Part shown: positions 44,701-54,056 of the stretch, piece after piece | Layout of the letters: each line of letters begins with the position of its first letter | Numbering within the stretch: position 1 is the first letter of the stretch | Assembly: GCF_963675165.1 (NCBI RefSeq) | Contig: NC_087389.1 | Location: forward strand, 5,876,621-5,940,620 | Source of the DNA: Halichondria panicea | Taxonomy: Eukaryota > Porifera > Demospongiae > Suberitida > Halichondriidae | DNA length: 64,000 bases | Direction of reading: 5' to 3' | Translations under genes and position numbers: made by a program | The notes under the pieces: generated by a model | Told to the model about the DNA's origin: nothing | Seen by the model: only the letters and a program-made list of their open reading frames with translations | Database searches by the model: none

Positions 44701-47197
44701 CGCTCACAGGATTATGACTGACATCAACACCGTCCTCCAGGTAACTGACATGGAACCCCTCCAGTCTAGGAAACAGCTCAGGTAGACACTCAGTGAGAGC
44801 TATCAATCCCTCATCATCAATGGAGTTGTTGTTGAGATACAACCTTTTTAAATTCTTACATATCACATTAGCGGACTTGAGATGGTGGATAAGCATTATG
44901 ATGTCAGCAGAGGTGAGAGAACAACCCAAGCAGTAAATATATTTAAGATATGGAAATGCTTGAAGAAACTTTGCCAGTAAGAGAGTTCCAGCAGTTCCAC
45001 TGAAATTGGAATCAAACAAGTAAATTGTTGTTAAACTGTTTGGGTTGATATTCAGCATCTCACAGATGACTGTGTATTGAGACTCCGAGTGAAATGAAGT
45101 GGTGAGATGGGTAGCTGATAATTCAATGTCAGTCAATCCTAACGAAATATTCTTAACAACTGAACATAATCCAGGTAAACCAAGATTATTATTAGAGAGG
45201 TATAAGTATTCCAGTTTAGCACAGTGAGAGGCAATCGACTGTAAGAGGGTGGTCAGCAGAGCTCCATTGACGTCAGCATCGTCAGTGAGGGTTTTGGTTA
45301 GCTCCAGTTTCGTCAGGTTGATAAGAGCACCAGACTGTACAGCTGTATCTAATAACTGTATGCCGGACACTCCGAGAGGGTTGTGAGATAAGTTCAGCCG
45401 TGTGAGGCTCGTACAAGATGTGTGCATGAATGAAGACATGACGTTAGTGAAGTTGTTATGCTCCAACAAGAGTACACGTAAAGCTGTAAAAGCAGCTGAG
45501 GCTCTCCTGAATAGATCAGCAACACCTTTGTCAGACAACTTAGTCTGCTCGAGGGATAATTGTCCGACTTGCAGTTTACCATTCGCATTGGAAAGTATGT
45601 CAGTTAGTTCCTTCAACAGTTTATCCTCGATTGCACAATGGGATATTATGATAACCATATCGTCACAATTTACAGCATGACGAAGAACATAAAACCCAGC
45701 TACATAGTCAAAAGACTTCGTAGTTGTCCTGAAATTATCGAGTAATAAATTTGTTCCATACAAATTACAAACTTTTGTGCAGAATCCAGAGTCTGAAGCT
45801 TCGAAAGCAGCATGCCATAAAACCAACTTATTAAACTTTTCAGCCAACACAAATTGATCCGTCAAACCATGATCCAAACTGATCACCTTATCGCTATGAC
45901 TACCATTGTACTTACTAGCAAGACCAAACATAAATCTCCACACCATGTCAAACCGGTCACTGTCAGCATTAGTCTCAACAACTTTCAGTTTCTCCTCATT
46001 GGGTAGAGTAGCAAGATGGAGGGCAGCCAAGAACTCCTGGATGGTCAGGTGAGCAAAGTGAAAAGACAGGCCATGACCAACAGGTAGAAGTGATCGTGCA
46101 GACTGCAACAGACCAAAGCACTGCAACTTGTCACCAACTTCAGGTAAGCGAGAGGACAATTCAGCTTCTGAGAAAACCAGCTGATCTAATAATAAACACT
46201 CGTAGGCAAACTCACACATCAACCAAAACGTGTTTTGTATATCATTCGGAATCTCGTCGAATCTATTTAGGCTAATCGGACAATCGGAGAATTTCTTTTT
46301 AACATTGCGAAGGATAATGCTAAGAACAATTTGAGTGTACAGCTCAGTTAGCGTACGAGGAAGCTCTTGGTCTAAAGTGTGCCACAAGTTACAAACAATG
46401 GCACAATTGAGGGGCACAGAACACACACTCTGAATGACTGGGTTGTTCTCAAGCTGCTCGATAAGAGAAGAAGCTTTCTCTGGGAATTGCTCAAACTCTG
46501 ATTCTATGTACTGCTTGATATTCTCCTCATTGAAACCAACTACCTCAACCAAACGGTTTACAGAAGGAAGGTCATGAAGAGGAGCTGAAGCAGAAGGTCG
46601 TGAGGTGAGGAGAACAGAAGCAAAAGGAAGAACATCACCAAAGAGAAGGTCATATAGAAATGAGGTTTCTAATTGATTGTCTTCACTAAGCTCGTCCCAG
46701 CCATCAGCTATGATGAGGACACTTTTTCCTTCTCTTTCTTCCAACTCTTCTACAACAGATTGGCGAATCCTCTCATTGGCATGAAGAAGTTTGAACAGCT
46801 CAGCGAGACTTGTGGCAGAGGACACTCGATTCTCTCTCAGTGGAAGCAACAGAACACAGTTGAATTGTGTCAGGATCTTGCCCTCTGCCCACCCTTCAGC
46901 AAGCATGGTACACAGTGTGGTTTTACCAATCCCAGCATTGCCTTCAACGATGAGCTTCTTGACTGGTTTCTTGCCTTCTTCGACTTTGAATAGGTTGCCA
47001 TGGAGAATTGGAGTACGCTTGACCTTATCATCAGGTGCACCATGTTGTGGCAAGCCGGCTCTAAATCCTTCTTCTTTTTCAGCCTCCACTAACTGCAAGT
47101 TGACGAGCTTGTCTCCTCTAACTGGTGGCCATTGCTTTTGACGATTCAAGAGTCTTTCTATGTATTTCTGGCGAATGCTAGTAATGAATTTATCCAT
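38749..47197 (-). CDS. NACHT-LRR protein with C-terminal Death domains, multi-exon
   Basis: Exons run 47197-44666, 44612-44538, 44487-44422, 44363-44108, 43788-43702, 43514-43452, 43163-43045, 42225-41961, 41807-41736, 41575-41502, 40195-40143, 40091-39836, 39737-39642, 39301-38959 and 38761-38749. All have GT-AG borders, and phases agree except at 41575-41502. That exon is 74 bases, one short of its 75-base paralog, so splicing straight into 40195 would shift frame. Skipping from 41807-41736 to 39737-39642 would restore it. NLR proteins are cytosolic sensors whose NACHT module oligomerises on nucleotide exchange. Here Death domains lie at the C-terminus rather than in the usual N-terminal position. 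That the whole span is one transcript is inference. Confidence 0.6.
38959..40195 (-). CDS. Duplicated linker and terminal Death-domain exons of the NACHT-LRR gene
   Basis: Exon 40195-40143 (53 bases) is a truncated start of the terminal Death-domain exon (GAGGPRTVTIEELKEHTQ) cut by a new GTGAGT donor. Exon 40091-39836 begins ISSDDDDDDDSID, where a TCA microsatellite encodes the Asp run. Exon 39737-39642 is the TSQDVLTSYPHT cassette. Exon 39301-38959 is the complete terminal Death domain (TLKVWRQHNPGAATYRAL). The product ends SVQE-stop via 38761-38749. Confidence 0.65.
40349..41483. mobile_element. MITE of the CGCTATAC family, split by a nested element
   Basis: The left end is CTGTATAGCGCGAAATTTT and the right end is AAAATTTTGCGCTATATATACGG, each next to TA. 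The interior (TTAATTTTCGTTGATTTCG) is interrupted at a TTAA by the piggyBac-like element 40380-41263. Confidence 0.7.
40380..41263. mobile_element. Non-autonomous piggyBac-like element with TTAA target duplication
   Basis: The 884-base element starts CCCTTTCCCCGTT and ends AACGGGGAAAGGG, an exact 13-base inverted repeat. TTAA lies on both sides (40376-40379, 41264-41267). A subterminal palindrome GCCGTCATATGACGGC-like motif follows the left end. No transposase ORF is present. TTAA plus CCCTTT ends are the signature of piggyBac. Confidence 0.85.
41961..43163 (-). CDS. Half Death-domain and Death-domain exons of the NACHT-LRR gene
   Basis: Exon 43163-43045 (119 bases) and exon 42225-41961 (265 bases) equal their counterparts 8329-8211 and 7936-7672 in length and phase. 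Substitutions are few (for example WFNLGLALGLTHPIL against WFDLGLALGLTYPVL). The intron between them is enlarged by a 560-base insertion absent from the other gene. Confidence 0.7.
42331..42889. mobile_element. 560-base insertion with ATGCCTCGGTG / CACCGAGGCAT ends
   Basis: The intron of the 7.7-8.3 kb paralog reads GAACAATATTCTTAACAGGG. Here about 560 bases are inserted between GAACAATA and CTTAACAGGG. Inverted pieces ATGCCTCGGTG (left) and CACCGAGGCAT (near the right end) bound it. A related right end (ACCGAGGCATCAGCAACCG) occurs near 32,430. The superfamily is unclear. Confidence 0.65.
43452..44612 (-). CDS. Linker exons of the NACHT-LRR gene
   Basis: Five exons follow the LRR head: 75 bases (IIRESRNSAMLNEWE), 66 bases (MNRTFPSLWDTLLSKM), 256 bases (VVDTVDTPSDITDPDTLINE onward), 87 bases (VPSDVTEGDTSQDVLTSYPH) and 63 bases (DKLSPAMEHVVNATSDQHQH). 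The first two are phase 0; from the third exon on, every junction is phase 1. The 256- and 87-base types recur at 40091-39836 and 39737-39642, so the linker set has been duplicated within the gene. Confidence 0.6.
44666..47197 (-). CDS. NACHT-LRR head exon
   Basis: An 844-codon exon starting MDKFITSIRQKYIERL, with WPPVRGDKLVNLQL before the nucleotide-binding site. Walker A is GNAGIGKTT (residues 86-94), Walker B is LIIADGWDEL (161-170), and the sensor motif is LLTSRPSA (196-203). The winged-helix/HD2 region contains FHFAHLTIQEFLAALHLA. From about residue 540, ribonuclease-inhibitor-type leucine-rich repeats follow (LEYLYLSNNNLG, LKRLYLNNNSIDDEGL). Only 85 residues precede Walker A and no CARD, Death or Pyrin domain is visible there. 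I chose the ATG at 47197 because no acceptor lies just upstream. The exon ends in phase 0 at GTACTC. Confidence 0.85.
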
Positions 47198-47371
47198 GTT
47201 TTGATCAATTTAGGAATTGTTCACAGCAAATACGAAATATTTGTATAGATTGGTTTTAACTAATTTCAAGAGCGTAGTCGGAAGTGACCTGAGATGATAA
47301 GCAGCAACAACCTAGCAGAGGATAGAAAATTGAGATTTTATTACCGTACTTTATCTGACACAGTGTAAGAT

Positions 47372-47525
47372 ATGTGCCACACCTACGAGGAGGATATACC
47401 ACACCTATGAGGAGGATGTGCCGCACCTACGAGGAGGATATACCGCACCTACGAGGAAGATATACCACACCCACGAGGAGGATATACGGGGTGCATATAA
47501 TTATATCCTCCTCGTATGTGTAGTA
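47372..47525. repeat. Minisatellite of about 22-base units upstream of the NACHT-LRR gene
   Basis: Five or six units of CACACCTACGAGGAGGATATAC, followed by one unit in inverse orientation (ATCCTCCTCGTATGTG). It lies about 175 bases upstream of the start codon, in the likely promoter region. Confidence 0.75.
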
Positions 47526-47716
47526 TATCTGCATACTTATACCATTATGACCAAAGCACTATAAAAGGACCTCCCCTTATAGCAACAATTCAATCCACGA
47601 CAAGTTTTTGTACATGCAAATGTTGGTTTGAAATCTGTGCATGCCCTGTGGTTGTATGTTTTATTTTATCTATAGCAGCATGTTGACCAATGAGAGGTGA
47701 CGTAAGTGAGGTATGA

Positions 47717-48075
47717 CAGTGGCGGATCCAGAGAAGGGTCCATGGGGTCCCTTGACCCCCCCTTTTGAAGTTAACTTTAGAAGGCTTAATGACAGCAGCT
47801 ATAGTTATTTATCAGTTTTTGTAGCTATTGTAATTTGATTCAATGATTGTACCTGTTGTTTTGATGTATCAACTGCCAAAGGAGTGTTCAGGTTAGCCTA
47901 GCGCCTAGGCAGCTAGCTAGCTCTTCTTACGCAAGTCTATTATGGGACTTCCCCTGGCTGAGTACGGGATTTTCCCTAGTCACGTGTGACCGGAAGTGGG
48001 TCTAACCCCAAAAAATTCACGCTGCGCGCTTGTTAGTTTGGAACCCCCCTTTCATTTTTCCTGGATCCGCCACTG
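47717..48075. mobile_element. MITE with CAGTGGCGGATCCAG ends and TATGA target duplication
   Basis: The 359-base element has 15-base inverted ends (CAGTGGCGGATCCAG / inverse CTGGATCCGCCACTG, with minor differences inside). TATGA is directly repeated at 47712-47716 and 48076-48080. The interior lacks a long ORF. The ends recall hAT-type CAG termini, but the 5-base target does not fit hAT. Confidence 0.8.
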
Positions 48076-48984
48076 TATGATTCGAATATTTCAGCGAACA
48101 CTCCGGTGCTTTAAACATATTCAGACATGAAAAGTTATAATCCAAGGAACATAGCCAACAAAAGTGCTGTAGTTGTTGGTGTACTATTCAGTCACACACT
48201 GTTCTATTAAACATAGCTAGCTTGCTTGCATATAGCTGCTTTCCCAGCCTCGTTGTCTCTAAAACAATGCTAGCTAGGATACCAACTATATAGGCCTGCA
48301 TGGTATTGATTTTTATCTGGGTGTGCATACATGGTTATAGGAACCAAAAAACAAAGGCAGAGAGATTTTGCAAAAACAACACCCTGCCGACAATGGCCGG
48401 CAGTGTTAGTCCTAGCTTGTACAAGGGGCAGTACTTGAGAGCATATACGAAGCTAAATTATTATACGGGTGAATAATTATGCAAAATGTGAAGAATCTCT
48501 GCATTTGTTTCCGGTTCCTGTCACGCCCAGATACAATCAATGTCAGGCCATATTTTTCAATATAACGGCTTGGGATCGAGGCTACTCGCATGCAGCTGCA
48601 TGCTTGTTCCGGACATCTCACGTGCGCTACATCCATGTATAAAGCAATTATACCGGGTTTTTGTACAGTATATCGTATATTTTGTATAGAAAAGCATCAT
48701 ACAAAGTTGAACATTAAAACTACAACTGCATGCAATAGGTTCAAAGTCACTATCCTGAACTGTACGAATAATATTTAAATAGTTATTCAGAACATTTGCA
48801 CCAACGAAAATTACTCGCTATACGATACAATAAAGTTATACCTCTATGGTTTAGATCACAGGTATCACAGTCATTAATTGTCTCTCTACTGAGCAAGGTT
48901 AATTGTAGAATGACAGCAAAGGACACATTCTGTACACAAGATTTGACATTTATATACATGCCTATAGTCTTGTGGAGTGGACCC

Positions 48985-49042
48985 TAGCCTCGAGACCAGG
49001 CCGATTAAAATACATATTTTAATCGGCCTGGTCTCGAGGCTA
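48985..49042. mobile_element. Palindromic foldback, TAGCCTCGA family, with ~8-bp target duplication
   Basis: A near-perfect palindrome from TAGCCTCGAGACCAGGCCG to its inverse. GTGGACCC precedes it and, one base further out, follows it. Same family as 49,373-49,497. Confidence 0.75.
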
Positions 49043-49096
49043 TGTGGACCCAGACCCAGAAAGAGGGATGTAACGTCTGGCTTGCAAGACTAATAC

Positions 49097-49312
49097 ATGC
49101 CGGTATAAAAACATACACTATAAATTTATAAATTATAGGCTATAGCTAAAGAGGTATCATGGACATGCATATAATTGATAATCACTTCAAGTTCTAATTC
49201 TCTGTCTAATTTACTGGCTTACCAACTGGTCTCAGTGCTAGTGGCTCAGAATAAACTTGTTCAGGGCTTGTTGTTTATGTAAGGGAATTCCCCAACCTGG
49301 ATAGGTGGGGCT
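49097..49312. repeat. Second copy of the 1533-1740 repeat
   Basis: Matches 1533-1740, including AAGAGGTATCATGGACATGC and GGGAATTCCCCAACCTGG. A partial direct repeat of the CCCAACCTGG..AGGTGGGGCTC end follows at about 49,335-49,358. Confidence 0.75.
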
Positions 49313-49372
49313 CGTCTTCCACAATAAATATTTGCCCAACCTGGTAGGTGGGGCTCAGAGGAGGTACGACAG

Positions 49373-49497
49373 TAGCCTCGATCCCAGGCCGATCCGTCTC
49401 TAATTGAACGCTAGGTCGCCTCGTGAACGCTAGGTCGCCTCCTCAAGGAGGCGACCTAGCGTTCAATTAGAGACGGATCGGCCTGGGATCGAGGCTA
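49373..49497. mobile_element. Palindromic foldback, TAGCCTCGATCCCAGG family, 9-bp target duplication
   Basis: Inverted arms of about 48 bases (TAGCCTCGATCCCAGGCCG inward to GCTAGGTCGCCT) flank a short spacer that itself repeats GAACGCTAGGTCGCCT. GTACGACAG is directly repeated on both sides (49364-49372 and 49498-49506). Lone ends of the family occur near 23,236, 48,565 and 58,099. Confidence 0.85.
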
Positions 49498-49569
49498 GTA
49501 CGACAGGAAGCGATGTATCACTGCTAAATTGACATTCTTTAAATAACGCGCACACTTGCCACAAACAAA

Positions 49570-50616
49570 ATGTCTTCCCAGCAAAACGTAGACAGCGAGA
49601 TTGCTAGTCCTTTGTCAGTCTCTAGTCCCTTTAGAAATTGGACTTGACAGATTGATCACTATTTTGAAGATAGGAATAAAGTTTGCTTATATCATCCCGT
49701 CCTTCTCAGTGATCTATGTGGCAAATCGACAAGTTAGAATTCAGTTCCTTGATAAAGAAGACCAAGACAGTGCTAGTGACTCTCCTGTTGTAATGATGGA
49801 TGCCTTCATCAGAGCTGATCCCGAGCTAGACAAAATAGTACCTCCTCTCACTATTCAACTCAAAGATTACTGCTTCGTATCGGTAAGAATTCCGTCCACT
49901 ACATTAAACTGATATAGTACTAGTGATCATACAAACTATAATTATAGAGACGCATAATTATATGAAATTGTGTACATCATACATGTAGTTTATAGTACAA
50001 ATAATTATTCCGAATGTAGGTGTGTATGTCAAACACCTTGAATCTACACCAGATGGACTCTTCATTATCTGGGGATGGACAGAAGAGAGTATGGATGAGA
50101 AAAATGCCTCTGATGACGATCCAGCGTTGATGTCTGACAGTTTGTCAACAGAATCAGATAAAAGTGATGACGAGTGTGCAGTCTCAAAAGAAATTAGCTA
50201 CCGTTAATTTTAAGTGTGTTGGTGTCACTCGTGACCCTTTGTATCAAGAAACTTTGAAGCTAGCATTTGATATGTTGATCAACGAAAAAAAGAATGTTCC
50301 AGTGAGATTAAATCCCGAACCTAACAATCCGTATGATTCTCATGCAGTGGCATTTGAGTGTGAGATAATTGCTGGCTGTTGGAAGGTGTTTGGGTATGTA
50401 CCCAAGGAACTGTGTGATTTTGTATTGAGTGCTATCGACAAGGGGGACATTCTTAACGTTGAATTTTCATGGATTAAATATAAAATTATTCGAAGTACCA
50501 CTCTAGCTCTATCAGTATGTGCACTGCAACTTCTGTCAGATCTACTTCCATTCCCAGTTCTTCTGCGTTTAGCTCTGTTCATTGCACTGTTTATTTCAGA
50601 GGTTATTTGGGGTTAA
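49570..50616 (+). pseudogene. HIRAN-like domain gene, frameshifted
   Basis: An ATG at 49570 reads MSSQQNVDSEIASPLSVSS, then a stop. The next frame carries on as a longer open stretch (PPLTIQLKDYCFVS) to a GTAAGA donor near 49,881. Exon 2 starts near 50,021 (VYVKHLESTPDGLFIIWG). A second shift occurs around 50,200, after which a HIRAN-like region follows: VPVRLNPEPNNPYDSHAVAF, WKVFGYVPKELCDFVL, FSWIKYKI. HIRAN domains bind DNA ends in repair proteins; sponge relatives are uncharacterised. The gene is plus-strand, unlike its neighbours, and lacks any counterpart near 1.75 kb. Confidence 0.5.
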
Positions 50617-50822
50617 TCTCTCCAAGTGTGTTGTTAGTAGAAGTACTTGCTTGGTACCAAATATCAACTGCTAATTGTGTACGTATTGAAGTAATACAAG
50701 AGCCAAATCCAATAATTATGTTTTCAATGTAAAAACAGAGCAACAAAACTAATTAAAATGGATCTCGTGACCGTGTCGCACCTCCTCTGGGTGGGGCTCG
50801 TTGGCTTCCATGCACAATGTTT

Positions 50823-51046
50823 CATTTGCTCTTTTTAATTCAGGACAGTACTACAATTAATTGTGACATTGAAACACAGTATATAAAGGGGTAGAAACAA
50901 ATAAAGTGTGGAAATTATGTTCAGTAAAAACGAGTTCAGCTAAAAATGAAGAAAATAATGTGTAGCAGCTGTCACAGACTCTGACCAACTTCTTTGAGGA
51001 GGGCAGCTGGGTGCTTTGTGAAGTGCACTGTTGGACAGAATATCAT

Positions 51047-51096
<50 letters not shown>

Positions 51097-51240
51097 GATC
51101 CATTAATTAATGAATGTCTGAACATACGTAACAGTACATACATGACTGTACATGTAGACACGGCTTATAATAATCATCTGTTAGAATCTACAGGTAGGCA
51201 GTGGTATCCAGTTACTGAGGTATGCACTAGAATAGCCGAG
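50823..51240. repeat. Second copy of the 1775-1998 repeat plus TG tract and 18.8 kb flank
   Basis: Joins both duplicated blocks. 50,823-51,050 matches 1775-1998, and 51,095-51,240 matches 18,785-18,945. It contains a pure TG run of about 45 bases (51,048-51,093). Confidence 0.7.
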
Positions 51241-51535
51241 CGTATAATCTGATATTACCCGATACACAAAACAAGGAACTTAAGCTGCACCAAATAGCAG
51301 TGTGTGCTGACAGGAGGTCAGAGGTCAAGTGTATACCCAAAGGCAAATAAAACCAAATCGAAAGTATCAAGTCTCCAATGGATACGATAGATACATGTAC
51401 AATGGAGACTCAAGGCTAACAACCAAAAGAGTCTGTTTTTACCGAGCGTATACGTTACATTAGAGACAAGTTGTCCTAGGAACAAGCAATGCAATAATGA
51501 GACAGACATTGTTTGCTATTGGCTGATAGTGAATA

Positions 51536-51923
51536 CCGTATATGCTTGATCAGGAGCCGCGGCTACTAAATGTTTCATTTTGCTGGAAGAGGAGGCTACA
51601 ATTCAAGAGAGGCCACTGTTCAAGAGCGGCGTTTATTAGCTCCAGATAATTTAGTTTGTCATCAAAAGTTGTTTTCACCTGCATAAACTTGAACTCTGCC
51701 ATGATAAAGTCTTTGTGAAGCACTAACAAGCTGTAGCAACGTACATGTAGCTAGCTGCTAGTAATAATTTTTGTTGGCTGCCACGTGCAGAAATGCTAGA
51801 GTCGAAGTTCACTGAGGCTACTATTTGAGAGCGGCTACTAAATGTTTCATTTTGCTAGCAAGGGAGGCTACTATTTGAGTGCGGGCCTTTATACAAGAGC
51901 GGCCTCTGATCGAGCATATACGG
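51536..51923. mobile_element. MITE with CCGTATATGCTTGATCAGG ends
   Basis: The left end is CCGTATATGCTTGATCAGGA and the right end is the inverse of CCGTATATGCTCGATCAGAG; TA flanks both. GGCTACTAAATGTTTCATTT occurs in both halves, one on each side of the centre. A 5' fragment of the same element is at 54,143-54,430. Confidence 0.75.
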
Positions 51924-52208
51924 TACCTAGTAGCACTCACTGTACCTGTAGTCGTGCCTGCAGCTGTTGGGTCTGTCCTGCCAGACAAGAGCTCTCTTGT
52001 ATCAGCTCCGGTCCTCATCACTATCCTGTGAGGGTGTGTGAGGTGTGTGTGGAGTGTGTGTGTGGGGGGGTGTGTGTGGAGTGTGAGGGTGTGTGTGTGT
52101 GTGGGGTGTGTGTGTGTAAGGAGTGTGTGTGGGGGTGTGGGGTGTGTGAAGGTTACAAATCATAAGAAAGATTTTCAACAATAATTAATATTGATGGATC
52201 AGTAAAAA

Positions 52209-52461
52209 CAGGAGCCCATAAATAAGAGAAGGAGCGGCTGACTACGGGGATCACATCTCGTAAGTGGTTATGACCGCATTTCCATATATGCAGGGTCACT
52301 AAGTGGTTGAATCCCTACACGTGTTATACGCAATGCAGGGGTGCGGTTTGCAAGCACTTAGTCACTTCCATACAAGGAAGTGCGGTTTCACCGGCAATTA
52401 CGAGATGTGATCCCGAGTATACCTTGAAGTTAGCCGCTCCTTCTCTTATTTTGGGCTCCTG
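52209..52461. mobile_element. MITE with CAGGAGCCCA ends and GTAAAAA target duplication
   Basis: The ends CAGGAGCCCATAAATAAGAG and its inverse CTCTTATTTTGGGCTCCTG pair for about 30 bases. GTAAAAA is directly repeated (52202-52208, 52462-52468). The paralogous sites near 21,330 and 54,498 read TAGTAAAAAA without the element. Confidence 0.8.
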
Positions 52462-52488
52462 GTAAAAATAAGAGGGAGTTTTTAGATA

Positions 52489-52692
52489 CCGTATAGCTGG
52501 TTATTTTAGAGGCAAGACATTTTCGAGGTTTTCGAGGATTGACCCAGAAACACAAACATTAAATGACTCGAAAATTGGTTTACATCCAGTATATTGAAAC
52601 CTCTCTACTGTAGGGGTGTGGACATTTGAACCTCTATCCTCAAAATGTTTTGTTTGAACAATTTAGTGTCTTGAAAATAACCCGCTATACGG
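52489..52692. mobile_element. MITE of the CCGTATAGC family
   Basis: The left end is CCGTATAGCTGGTTATTTT and the right end is AAAATAACCCGCTATACGG, with TA outside. Truncated relatives at 21,360 and 54,530 share TTTCGAGGTTTTCGAGGATT but lack the right half. Confidence 0.7.
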
Positions 52693-52877
52693 TAGCTCTT
52701 AGAGAATTTGTTAGGCTTCCCCAAACCACACTGGTATGTAACTAATAAGCCTTATAAGGAAGTCACATGTAGTGGCTGAAAAAGGGACCCCATGAAACTT
52801 GTAGCTTGCCTGAGTGTGTGAAACAGGTGAGTGTTTGGTAGGCAATGCAGGAGAGTGTCAGTACTGAAGTGACTCAC

Positions 52878-53116
52878 TTGTTTAGTAGCGTCTTCTTGTC
52901 TTCTTGCAATGCATTGTTGATCCTGTTCAATTCTGAACAAACAAAAACAATATCACAACACATTACCATAGCAACCTGTACAGTGTCTCTCACCTCATGT
53001 GACTTGCTGTAGAGGTGCTGTATGATAGGAGTGAGGGGGGAGAAGGTTCGGGTCATACCACCACCACGTTTACGAGCCTCTCCATTAGCATTCATACGCT
53101 GAGCTACTGACGTCAT
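52878..53116 (-). CDS. First exons of a coiled-coil gene, unknown
   Basis: Exon 53116-52994 starts MTSVAQRMNANGEARKRGG and continues TFSPLTPIIQHLYSKSHE to a GTGAGA donor. Exon 52932-52878 reads LNRINNALQEDKKTLLNK to a GTGAGT donor. The copy at 35,219 is broken, so this is the better candidate for a live gene. The second exon is coiled-coil-like. No family recognised. Confidence 0.45.
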
Positions 53117-53129
53117 CTGCTTCCTGTGT

Positions 53130-53465
53130 GTGGTGGGAGGGTGTGTGTGTGTGTGTGGGGGGGTGCAGTCATAGTGTGTGTGTGTGTGGTGGGAGGGTGT
53201 GTGTGTGGGGGGGTGCAGTCATAGTGTGTGTGTGTGGTGTGTGTGTGGGGGGTGCAGTCATAGTGTGTGTGTGGTGTGTGTGGGGGGGGTTGATAACAGT
53301 CAAATATTCGTGATGCACATACCTAGTTAGGGGTGGGGGGGGTGCAGTCATAGTGTGTGTGTGAGTGTGTGTGTGTGGGAGGGTGCAGTCATAGTGTGTG
53401 TGTGTGTGTGGGGGGGTGCAGTCATAGTGTGTGTGTGGGGGGGGGGGGGTGCAGTCATAGTGTGT
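53130..53465. repeat. TG/GTGCAGTCATAGTG composite microsatellite
   Basis: Same composite repeat as at 1999-2408, with eight or so GTGCAGTCATAGTG units. It separates the ATG exon at 53,116 from the proline-rich block. Confidence 0.85.
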
Positions 53466-53860
53466 GTATAGGTACACTAGATATAATTCAAGCACGGACA
53501 TGTTACAGTAGTTGAACATCTTTTAGCAGCCATACTTTAGTACCGTGACCCATGGCCAATTTCAAAAATTTTATGATTTTCTGAAAGCTTAGAAAGTGAC
53601 CTTTCACATGATGTATTTCTTTAGGTGTGGCCATAATTCAACTTTGAACCCTGGGCTATTATTACATGGTATCGTGCTAAAATTGTCATCTCCCAAATAT
53701 CTGGTACCATTTGAAAGGTCTTTTTCTAAGCTTTCGGAAAACCATAAAATTGGATCCACGGAATTCAAGTTATGGCGACTGAACGAGTCCACTAACCAAT
53801 TGATTAAACGGGGGACATGTACATGTAGCACATACCTGCACATTAATTTATACTATTCAC

Positions 53861-54056
53861 TCACTCTAACACTTCTTGGGGGGTGGCTGTTCGATAGTCA
53901 ATGATATTATGGTCCTCCCCTTTATCTGCCGCCTCATGACCTCTGTCCTTTGACCTCTTTGCAGCAGGATCTGGGGGTACAGGGGGATAATTGGAGGATC
54001 GTTTAGGGGTAGTGGGTGGTTCAGGGGGCGCCTTCCACACAGGTACTTGACCCCTG
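53861..54056 (-). CDS. Proline-rich terminal exon, copy 3, open
   Basis: After a long pyrimidine tract and CAG, the frame reads RGQVPVWKAPPEPPTTPKRS, PPVPPDPAAKRSKDRGHEAA and DYRTATPQEVLE-stop. Copies at 2.8 and 36.1 kb have a frameshift or stop in the same exon, so this is the only fully open copy. Basic and proline-rich; function unknown. Confidence 0.5.
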
